Of a stretch of 64,000 bases of DNA, positions 25,275-36,092 are shown piece after piece (the first letter of the stretch is position 1; each line of letters starts with the position of its first letter). The notes under the pieces were generated by a model. The model had not been told where the DNA came from, did not search any database, and worked only from the letters and a program-made list of their open reading frames with translations. Origin of the DNA: Chamaecrista fasciculata (Eukaryota; Streptophyta; Magnoliopsida; Fabales; Fabaceae). The DNA lies in assembly GCA_003254925.1 (NCBI GenBank), contig QANZ01034327.1, positions 45,598-109,597 of the forward strand, in the 5' to 3' direction. Both the position numbers and the translations under genes were made by a program.

Positions 25275-25600
25275 TCTTATATTATATGGCTCCACCCCTT
25301 ATGGCTCCACCCCTTTCTAGTTGTCTTTCTTTTTTAACTTTAGGCTAAACTTTAATTAACCAATCAAAAAATACATAATTGTTCATATTATAATTATAAA
25401 TTAAATAAAAAACTAGAAATTGGATTGAGAACGTGCGTTGTGCCTCTCTCTCTCTCCCTATCTTTCTCTAGAATGTGGGAAATACCAAAGTTTATTTTTT
25501 TTAGGCAAAAATCTCACTTGGGTCCATAATGTTTACTATCAATTTCATTTTGATCCCTAATATATATTTGCGTTCCCATTAGGGTACACAAAGCCCCTAG
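25275..25600 (+). mobile_element. Helitron-like non-autonomous element, copy 2
   Basis: It begins TCTTATATTATATGGCTCC after a host A and ends with a partly decayed hairpin (GCGTTCCC-ATTA-GGGTACAC), AAAGCCC and CTAG at 25597-25600, with host T next. It is longer than copy 1 (326 versus 184 bp), partly because of an internal duplication of 'atggctccacccctt' and other inserted sequence. Confidence 0.6.
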
Positions 25601-28600
25601 TCTTAAATTATATATTCAAAAACTAAAGAATTTAGATCTCTACCGTCATATGTATTTCAAAATTAATGTATAATTATTAAAAGATATTTTATGTATTTCA
25701 AAATAAAAAATACTACTCTAAAAGTAATTAAAACTTTTGACTCCTTCTCACCAAAAAAAAAAAGAACTTTTGACCCCTTAATATTATCAAAATATAATTT
25801 GAAAAAACAAAATATTAAAAATCTTACATAGAATCAGAGGTGTCAATCTCCCTAAAATTACATTATCTCAAAAATATATCTAACATATTATAATCGAGGT
25901 CAAAACCTCAAATTGATTCTAAATGTATGGGATGGATTTCAAATTGGTTATAAATATTTCATTTATTTCATATTTATGCTACATATTTTTTTATAAATTC
26001 TCAAATTAGTCCCCAAAATACTGAATGTGGATATATATTTCTCATTTTAAATTCGAATGCGGCAAATCCAAAGTTATGAGTTGCTTTTCACGAATACTTT
26101 TTCTATCTAATTGGAACTATTAACAAATTAGATTAAATCTTATCCCAATAGTGGGTCTATGGTTAGGTTTTAGAAGGGTAATTTAGCCAATTTGATAAGT
26201 GGGAATAGAATACTAATTCTCACACGTTAAGTGGGAATGAAAATATTAGAAAAAAAACATGTAAATATTTTACTCTTGATGAAGTTTTAATAAAGTTCGT
26301 ATGCCAAACACTATAATACTACAAGTATATTAGTTTTTTTTTAAAAAAAAAAATTACGTACCAACTACCAAACAATAACCCCTTAAAGCTCATTTATCTT
26401 AAAGGGAGGTTCATACCAAAAAAGTTCGTTTAATTCTGCCTGCCACTGCTTCCATATATTTTGAGCTCATTTAATTAATATATCTTTCTTCATTTATTTT
26501 ACTTACCGCAATTATTTCATGTTCGATGTCCTTCTTCGTGCTTCCATATGTATTTTTCGTGAATGCATATAACATCAACATCAACATGTATTTGTAATAG
26601 AATGAGCATGGAGACACGACAGGTGTACGTTACATGTAAATCAAAGAAAAGATTGATTGACGAAATAATATCATTTAAAGGGGTTGATACAGTTATAAAA
26701 AAGCATGCATGCCGTTGACGGCTGACCCAATAAAAGATCTCATCAAACTATACACATGCATGATTGATTTTTGATTGTACGACTAACCAATGTGTATACG
26801 TCTATAGTTCTAGATAGGATTAATCAATAATCAACATTGCGACAAGTGTATATATACTTTGCTTTTCACACTTATTTTGGACTCTTAACAACATGTTGGG
26901 AAACATGATCTCTAGCAGCATGGGACATTTAATTTATGACAAGCCTAGCTGGCTAGTTATATTTTTATGTATTGTGCTTATAATTCAAACTCAAAAGCTG
27001 TATTTTGAAACTTAATGTTATCTTTTTATGATTCAAGAATTTGATTTGAGAGATAATTAATACAATAACCATATCACATAATAGATAAATAAGACAATAT
27101 TTCAACAACGACTATATATATATATATATAACTACTACTTGTTTAGAATAAACATCTAAAAGTAAATTAAAATGTTAGATTCTAAATAGTTACATGCATA
27201 CATGATACAAGTCCCTCAATTCATTTTTGAAACAAATTTATAAAATTTTAATTATCATAAAAATAGTTATTATATATATATAAGTAAATAACAATCTAAA
27301 AGCGTTCGGTGTGATCTGTTTGGTATTTTTCTTAGGATTTATCTAACATGTGCCCTTAAGGCATTTTTTAAGGTTTATTCTGATTGGTTAGTAGAGCATC
27401 TTATATCTTAAAATTTATAAAAATTTATTTAAGAGATAATTTTTAATATTTAAAATCTCACTCGATAAATAAAAAAGAACGTTAACATTGTGCCCTAACC
27501 GCCCATGACCTCTTTCTTATCCTTTTGAAACAAGGTTTGACTTTTTAGAGGGAGGTATGGAGATAAAAGCGTGAAGGAGGTCAACACTCAACGGCGTCAC
27601 GCCACGTTGACTCGCAAGGCCGACATTTGGTCCCCACAAAGTGTCAACGTGTTCACGTGGCAATGATGACACTCTATCTTTTTATCCATAACACGGGAGA
27701 CACGTGGCAAGAAACCCCAATGATTCTTCATCTTAATTGTGATGATGTCATCACCCCCACAGTTGGCGCCTTGTAAATTGTAAATTGTAATGTTTGGGCC
27801 CCCTTTGTGTCTATACCCAATCAAATTTATGTTTGGCTACACTATCTTGTCCTTCTCCTCTCCCTATGCTTCACCTTCCTTCCGCGTGTACGGTGATTCC
27901 TATTCTTCACTTTTTATAAAATTTGTTTATTATTTATATTCAATCAAAAGTTTGAGTTTTATACGTTCTGCTCAGTTCATAATTTAATTTCGTATATATT
28001 TTAATATATCTTTGAGTCAAGTACATAATTAATCTCATATCTTTTATTTATTATATATTTGGTTTCATATCTTTTAATCATATTATAGAATAGGTATCAT
28101 ATATTTGTAAAAGGGTTACATGCTAGCCTCATCTAACCTAAAGATATAAGAAAAATTTTGCATCTAACCCAAACGTACATGATCGAATTTGCAACAAAAA
28201 AAATATATTGATTCAATTTTGCATCTGATCCAAAGATGTAGGACCAAAAGTGCAACAAAAAATATATATAACCAAATTAGAAACTGATCATTAGATATGA
28301 GACCAAATTTACACTTTGGCCTTGTATTTTTATAGTTAATTCTATTTTTTTTATTTAGAGTTAAAATTAGCTAGGTTAATAAGAGTAAAAGACACAAATT
28401 AATAATTTAATCTTTGAAAAACATAATTTTTTACATTTTTGGCCAACTATAAATTGTTAGTTTAATCATTCAAAAAGTAAAATTATAAAATATAGTTTGG
28501 AAAAAATGTAATTATATTTAATTTGATTTTTTATTGAAGATATCAATTGAAATTTAACAATAAACATTTCTGTATTTCTAAATATTATTAACATTGATGT

Positions 28601-29189
28601 TAACAAAATTGTATTTTCTGTTAAATTTAAGTTAATATCTTAAGAAAACTATAAAATTAATTATAATTTAATTTTTAAAGATTAAATAAAAAATTAATTT
28701 AATTTTAAATATAAGAGTAAACTTAATTAAAAAAAAATGAACATAGTGATCTGGCCAATAACCTATTATTGGTTATATTTTGATAAAAAATATAGAAAAA
28801 AAAACTAAGCTACATAAATGTACTAAATTTTTGTTTGGCCTGATACATAAATGTACTACTTAATTATTGGATATATATGAGGTGGTTTTTTCGAAAATCA
28901 AATGTTTCGCCTCTAGTTTAAGCACGAATGTTCACACCAGCAAGCTTATGTAGCTTTCAACTTAATTAAGTTTAATGTTAACCTATAGATCGATGAGTTT
29001 GTGTGACTTCGTGTTGCCTTTAACTGCATGGCGTTCACAGACAAGGCATATTGGTTAACATCAAATTTTAATGCTATTTATTAAGATAAAGTGAGAAGGT
29101 ACACACAAATTATATCAAAATAAATTATCAAATTTGACATATACGTTGAAAATATGTACAAATTATTAATATATGATATGCTGAACTAC
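25601..29189. other. AT-rich intergenic region with decayed fold-back repeats
   Basis: No coding sequence is recognised. Parts (25880-26110 and 28000-28330) contain degenerate 'accaaattggttctaaatgt'-type phrases resembling halves of the fold-back MITEs elsewhere in the window. A (TA)n run lies near 27114-27130. Confidence 0.5.
27570..27920 (+). promoter_or_regulatory. GC-richer island with two CACGTGGC motifs and a TATA box
   Basis: In otherwise AT-rich sequence, CACGTGGC (G-box/ABRE-type core) occurs at 27654-27661 and 27711-27718, and TATAAA lies at 27915-27920. No gene follows that I can recognise, so this may be an orphan or relic promoter, or chance. Confidence 0.25.
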
Positions 29190-29911
29190 GGCCAGTTCGT
29201 TTGCGCTCTGATTATAATCATAATAAGCGTGTTCGTTTGCGATTTTTTTCTGATCAAATTATAATCATGATTTTTTTATAATCATACACATTCAATTATA
29301 CTTAAACCCCTATCCATATACCTACAATTACCTATACTCTAATACAATCCATCACTCATCATAAGGGCAAAATGGTTATTTACCTCAATATTGGGCCAGT
29401 TTATAAATATTCATTCTTGTGTTGGGCTAAATTGTTATTTTGCCCAAATAGTTTAGGATTGAAATTAATATTTTAGCCATTATCTTCCCCTCTCTCTCAC
29501 GTCCCTCCTCCCTCTCGTCTCTCTCGTCTCTCTTTCTCTCTCTCGTTGAAGCTCCTTCCTTCACTTATCTCCCGCTCCCCCTTCCTCGCTCTCTCATTCC
29601 TCCACCGCCTCCGTCCCTTGCTTCCGCCGACATCCGCCGCCAACTGGTCCAACCGATTCCACTGCCACTTCCTTTAATTGTCGATTCAATTTCAAATGTG
29701 TAACAAACAGATTCATTCACACAGAAAAATGAATTATCCATAAATATAATCTAAAAGTGAATTACTTTTGAACAAAAAGGCCAAAAAATTGTATATTTAT
29801 GAGTGGAATTATCCATAACCAGAAGGAAACAATGAAATCGATTGGCCAGTTGGGATTGAGATCGTTCAGGGGACACCGATTCTTCTCCATCAAGTTTATT
29901 GAGGACTTTCT

Positions 29912-29979
<68 letters not shown>

Positions 29980-30633
29980 GGAGAGAGACGGAGATGAGAG
30001 AGAGAGAGAGAGAGTAATGTTGGCTGGAGATGGTGGTGGCTGACGGAGAGAGAAGAGAGAGGATGAATGTGTTGTGTAGTTTATGCTAAATTGAATAAAA
30101 ATTTCGGGTCCAATGACATATTTTTATTCTCTCTCATCTTGTGCGAAATGGTGGACCATTTTATTCGGTGGTCCACCGAATGTCGGGGCCTGATTCAAAA
30201 AAATGCTACACTTTAGTCCTTATTGGTCGACCATTTCATAGGCAAAATTAGTTTGGTGGACCAAACAAAATAATCACCTCCAAAGTTGCACATGATTATA
30301 ATCATATTTTCACGTTTTCCAAAGCAAACAATGACATAATTTGATTTTTCTATAAGCAACAATCACATTCAAACACACTTTAATTATAATCAAATCACAT
30401 CTCACTTTTTCCTATTTTTTTCAACTTTTTCTTCTATTTTTACCCCTATACAATTTATCAATTTCCTTACCCTTCTATCTACCAACCACAATCATTACAT
30501 ACCCATTTCAATAATTTCGCACCAAATAATCAACTTTCACCCAAACACCAATACACAAATAATCAACTTTGATTATAATCATACTCTGATTATAATCAGA
30601 GCAGATTTTATTATAAGCGCAAACGAACTGACC
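29190..30633. mobile_element. Inverted-repeat DNA element, class uncertain
   Basis: The 18-bp ends GGCCAGTTCGTTTGCGCT at 29190 and, inverted, AGCGCAAACGAACTGACC ending at 30633 differ at one position. Subterminal CTCTGATTATAATCA motifs repeat on both sides. The interior includes a (AG)31 tract, an ATTGGGCC... / GGGCTAAATTG region and a GGTGGTCCACC palindrome near 30169. There is no transposase. The flanks (TGAACTAC versus ATAAGACT) do not match, so the superfamily cannot be set from the target site. Confidence 0.6.
29916..29977 (+). repeat. (AG)31 microsatellite
   Basis: A perfect AG dinucleotide tract of 62 bp, with imperfect extension to about 30014. It produces a meaningless Arg-Glu open frame. 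Confidence 0.95.
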
Positions 30634-32248
30634 ATAAGACTTTACTTAAAAATCGCTTACAAGGGTCGCCTAAAACTGTCTTGAGAGAGAGAGAGAGAAA
30701 TAAGTGATACATTGTAGGTTTAATTACCACTCATTCATAGGATATAGGCTAACCACTAAGAAAATTAAAGTAGAGGGTGACCTTCCCTTCTTCAACCTTG
30801 AAGACAATACAAATTCTGTTTATTCGGACGAGCTTCATTAATCATCACAATCCTAATATTTATATTCTCAAGATACATAACCCTTGAAATTTTGGTGTAT
30901 TTCATAGACTTCTTAGTCAGTCCCACTATATTCTAAATATATCTCAATCGGTGACCCACAATTATTGATTTATTGCCCATGATGTTGACTCCATAATCCT
31001 TAGAAAACACAATCTCAATGTATGTAAAGTACTACATAGCCAGTTAGGCAGTTACTATTAGTCTTCTATTTCATGTAATTGATTCTTCAATTTCTGTTAA
31101 CTTGAGCATCGAAATAGATTTTACAAGATCATTCTTGTACATTATTTTTGTAAGATCAACTCAAATCATCACCAAATTTCAAGGAAATTCAAAGATAAAT
31201 TTATTGGATAGACTTTTTAAGCTAGTTTATATATATATATATAATCTCAAATTTGAGTTGTTCAATTTAGATTATAGACAGATTTATCAAAATTAAGAAT
31301 TTGTTAGTCTAAATAAAACATCAATTATTAAGTTATTGATTATCATAAACGTACAGTTATACGTGAGAGATTAAATTCCGTATGTCTTCCCTCTTTAAAA
31401 TAAAATATATATATTATACAATTTTTTTTAATTATTATGAAGAGACGTAAGCCACTAAGCCCTTAGCAACTTGGTTTCTCAAACAGTGATGTACTGATGC
31501 GTCTGGTTTCTACGCTGGTACATCGAACCCACATCAATATATATATTTACATGAGCAGCTAGCTATATATATATATACGGCAATACGGCATGCAGAGATG
31601 GTGCATATATATAATATATCCTGCAAAATAAATAAATAATTAAATATTGAAATCCAAAATGAAAAGGATTGAATTTGGAGGATTGATGATGAATATATAA
31701 GTCTGATCATTGCCACCTAACAGTGTCAGTTAATGTAATGCTTCGAAATTCCATCGTTGCCTCTCGTCCACGTACCCTCTGTTTCTTATAAATACGAGGC
31801 TTTTCAAGATCACATCTTTCGCAATTCACACAATAAGGTCAATGCATTGGACGCTGCCATAAAGCAAATATATATATATATATTTATTGGGTCTGTAGTT
31901 CATGTATGTAATTATGTATATATGCTTGTGAAATGTGATGGATGGGGTATAGCAGCTAGCTAGGTTGATGAGGTGTGTATGGAGAAAATAAAAGAAAAAA
32001 GAATGTGTAAAAGTGGGATTGGAAGATGAAGAATGGGAAAGGATGATATTGGTCATTAGAATTTGAGAAAGAAGCCAAAAAGAAATAATGGGGTTTGGTA
32101 CTTTCAATTTGTTTGGTAGGGACATTCATTAACATTGGATTGGTCACTGTGGACCTTCCCTGCCGCCATGACGCTTGTCCTTACTTGCGTCCTACATTTT
32201 GAACCGTCCCCATCACCCTCATCCGCCCAATAAATACATTTTTTTACC

Positions 32249-32280
<32 letters not shown>

Positions 32281-34462
32281 GAACATAGAATATAGAATAA
32301 GGTGGTGGTGCACACGGACCGGATCGACCCATTGGGTTTAGACGAATCTGACCATATCAATTTTTTAAATTTTTTTTCATATTTATTTACTTGAATTATT
32401 TATTTATTTTATATAATTTTTAATTTGTATATTGATAAAAAATAATTTTTTTTTCAACTTCTCTAATTACTAACTCAGAGTTATTTATTACATCTTGATT
32501 TTGAACACTGTCTATACTAAAAGAGGAAGAAGAAGTAGAGGGCAAACACGTCACCTCTCTGCCAACCGAACTTAGTTTTTTAATTAATCTAGCCATAGTA
32601 AAATAATACTAACCTTGTCAAAATAATGGGGTTCTATCGGGACCACCCTTAAGCCTTACCAAGCACAGCGAACTCGGGTTGACCCATTCATTATATGCTA
32701 AAATTCAGATGGGGCATTCTAGTAATGTTTTTATAATTAAAGATATTTAATTTTATATATTTTTTTAATATACAATTAATAAAAATAATAATACATATAT
32801 ATTTTTCAACAATAAAAAAGAATATTTTATAAAAGGATATATAAATATATATAAAAAAAAATAAATAATGAGTATACCTCGGGCCAAGCCCGGTCTACAA
32901 GAGTTAGACTCAGGACCCAATGTCGGCCCGAAGTGCTCGGGTCGGACCGGGTTGGCCGGGCCGGGTGAGAATCAGGGAGTGGTTCAGCTAAATTAGAATG
33001 GGTGAAATATGATGAATTATGACATCTACACCATTAAAGTTCAAATGTGACAAGTCACAAGTTACATGTTATTTTTGATAAATTAATTTTTTTTTTGTCT
33101 AATATTGAGACCGTTAACAAATAAAATCAAATTTGATTTTGAAAGTGGGTCATTAGCAAACAAAGACAAATAAATTCAATTTTATTTTATTTGTTGATGA
33201 CCTCAACTAAACGAAAGAAAGACTCGTTGAAAGCAACATGTAATTCGAGACTTGTCTTATTCAAACTTAAAACAAGATTTAGTTAACCTGTTGGTCTTTA
33301 TAATTGACATTAATTTCAAGAGTTAAAAAGATGATTAATTTTAAAAATTTAAGAAATTAAAGTACAACTAATGAAATATAAAGAGCGAAAGCAAAATTCA
33401 GAGTAAAATTATGGACTAAAAGTAAATTTTTGCAAAAAAAAAAAAGAATGTTTACATAAGTGTTTACTGCTTATTGCATAATTTTTTTCTTGCAAGCTTT
33501 TAAGTCACTACTCTAATCTAAAATGTTGATATTCAAGTGTGTCAAACTGTCAATACTTCTATTATTGTAAGTTTGTAACCCATTAACCCGACCATAAGGT
33601 CCCTGGTTAAAACTCACGTGTGATTGATTATAAGTAAAAAAAATTAACTTGATTGGTTAGATTTGACTAACCGATATATGCACTAACCATTTTATTCAAC
33701 ACTCTTGATTGGTTATAGCTATCAATTAAGGAAAGATTATATAAACACTTGACTTGTTATTAACAGTGTTTGATAATCTCTTTCTCTCAAAATATCTGTT
33801 TTATCGGATGATTTTTTTATCTTAAAATATTTAATATTTTACAAATTTAAAAAACATTAATTAGTCTTTTATCATTTTATTCTTATTAAAAGTCAAAGTT
33901 ATTAAATTAGTGAGAGTAAATAAGAGTAATTTAATAAGAACAATTTAGTCTTTTAATCTTATTTTCTTTTTATTTTAAATAAATTAATTTTTTTTAATTT
34001 ATGTATGTTTTATCTTAAAAAAATAAATATTTTGAGACCGAGAGAATAATTGATTGAACCCATTGTATTAAAAGCTGAGACATTGAGAAGTGCATCCGCA
34101 CATTGAACCTAGAAAATTAAGTTGATACTCTATTATACGAGTATACATCAAAATAAAAGGAAAATTAATAAACATATATGTGATTAGTGACTTGCTAGCT
34201 AGTGGGACTTTAATGTAGTACGTTTCACTTTTAGTGAATGATTGTGTGACGGTATTGCAGAGTCGTTAATATTATGCATAAATATATATAAAAAGATACG
34301 CAGAATGATTTTTATTTTTATTTTGTATTTTGTGATTAACTGGGAGCATTGGATAAGATAGGATAACCACTACAAGACTTTTCCCATTTTTTGTCGATTA
34401 CAATCACCATCCATCACAAAGTTTGAGTGCACAGTACAAAACTTTCTATATATATAAATATA
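30634..34462. other. AT-rich intergenic region, no gene seen
   Basis: It contains a TATAAATA box at 31787-31794 followed by a plausible leader but no recognisable gene. A GC-richer patch lies at 32140-32220, a (TA)n run at about 32254-32280, and degenerate inverted-repeat phrases at 33010-33440. Bases 32880-32965 hold a GGGCC-rich 'gccggg' phrase of the kind found in degenerate satellite or MITE sequence. Confidence 0.45.
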
Positions 34463-34641
34463 CTAGTTGCTTTGCGTGCTCTAACCGACACGTAAATATG
34501 TATGTAAAATAAATAAGAGATTAAATTGTTAACTTAGTAAAGAAAGAGAGATCAAATAGTAAATTTTCTCTTTTTTTAATTTCATAGACTATAATTTTAA
34601 ATATGGACGACCAGAAAGGGATGGAGCCATATAATATAAGA
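34463..34641 (-). mobile_element. Helitron-like non-autonomous element, copy 3
   Basis: Read on the minus strand it starts TCTTATATTATATGGCTCC at 34641 after a host A. It ends with hairpin remnant ACGTGTC-GGTT-AGAGCACGC, AAAGCAA and CTAG at 34466-34463, next to a host T. It is 179 bp, close to copy 1 in length and content (shared CCATCCCTTTCTGG and AGAGAAAATTTACTATTTG). Confidence 0.62.
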
Positions 34642-35401
34642 TATAATAAGGATATTAATATTCCTTCATTCGTACAAGCCTGCTTACTAATATAAAATTA
34701 TAAAGAACAAGCAAAAGCCTCTCTATACAACTTATTTTTCATACCTTTCAAGGAGTTTAGGTTAATTAACTAATAATACAAATTATTTCGAATTAAACCA
34801 GGGGCCCTAGCATGCCCTGTTCTGTACGAGTTTAGGTTAATCTGATTTCTTGTTATTTTAATGAGACAGTGACCGAGCTGAAAATTCAAGCGACCTTTGT
34901 ATTTACTTATTATAACTAAATATATTTTTATTTAACTATTAATTTAATTCTTATTATTCTTTAATGATTTTAAAGGTCGTTAATTAATTAAAAGGTAAAT
35001 ATGTGGGGAGGGCAGGTGTAAAAGCACTGTCGATTAGCCCTTAATTAAACTCCTCCAGAACTACTCAATTATATATGTTTTACCCACCTGTATAATTATG
35101 TACTAAATTGATACTCCAAATTTTAAATAAACACAAATATAATTTAAATAACTCATTTAAGCCAGTATTGTAGTAAATTTTATCTCGTGCTACTACGTGT
35201 GTGTATATATATATATTAGTTTTTTTTTTATATCAATATATCATTTGAAAAATTATATTTTTATAAGTTTCTAATCATATTTATAAAAATAATAATAATA
35301 AATTGGATAGTTGAGATTGTTCATTTCTCTTTCATATATATCTTAATAAATAAGTTGATAAAGAGACAAAAATCATTTTTAATCACAAATTACAGATAAA
35401 A
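34642..35401. other. AT-rich spacer up to a single N
   Basis: No gene or repeat boundary is seen. At 35402 there is one N, and composition switches abruptly from AT-rich to GC-rich. Confidence 0.5.
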
Positions 35402-35402
35402 N

Positions 35403-36092
35403 GGGCGTTGTCATCTTCATGTTGCTTGTTGGCGTCGACGCCGTGGGTACCCCTGTAGAGCCTGAGTATTATTCCTTTCGTGATTTGTTGGGGGGTTATG
35501 GGCATCAGCGCCAAACTCTGCGCTCCAGCTGGTGGACCGTTCTTTGGGTCGACGCCATTTCAAGAGGCTTTGACCGTCATCAACGCCATCTCACCTTGTC
35601 CTTTCGTATTCTTTGCCGATGTATAGCTGTCGCTTCGAATCTGTGCGTCAGGGATATCGTGGCCACGTGTCAACATGCGACTCGCTTCTCCTCCATCATG
35701 ATGGCAAATCGTGAACTGAGGGGGCGCATTTAATGCAGCGCTTCGATTTTCGTGAAAAGTTGGAAAAAACCGCCATTTCTCTTCTTCCTCCCCTTCACTT
35801 TGTCATTTTCAGTTTCCAAACTTTTCCTCCTCCGTACTTCTTCTGCGTTTTCTTCCCTTCTGCTTTGGTTTGCCTCATTCGTCCTCCTTCTGCTCCATTG
35901 TTATTGTTCGCTGTTTTCGGCAGCTGAGTGAAGCTTTTGTCCGGTAAGTGATTCATCATTATCTCTCACCACTCCTTTTTGGGTTTTCGTAACTTGTCCA
36001 ACCTTACCCATTGTGTTCCTGGTGCTCTTTGCAGTGTTCGTCGAGTTCTTCAGTCTTTGCTTCGTGGATCTTCTGCCAATCTACCATTATTC
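35403..36092 (+). promoter_or_regulatory. Upstream region of the antisense accessory ORF
   Basis: This is GC-richer sequence with many GGCGTC/GACGCC words, typical of this element. From about 35775 to 35900 it becomes a CT-rich tract like a plant 5' leader. It probably holds the promoter and leader of the accessory ORF. No convincing coding frame of its own was found, although open frames exist. Confidence 0.4.

Noticed and set aside
27790-27987. 65-codon frame after the G-box island
   Set aside because: It overlaps the TATA box and is hydrophobic low-complexity sequence with no homologue that I recognise.
29799-30017. Open frame with a long Arg-Glu repeat
   Set aside because: It is the translation of an AG microsatellite.
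31740-31980. Possible microRNA or short gene after the TATAAATA box
   Set aside because: I compared it with common plant miRNA sequences I know and found no match. No stable long hairpin is evident by eye.
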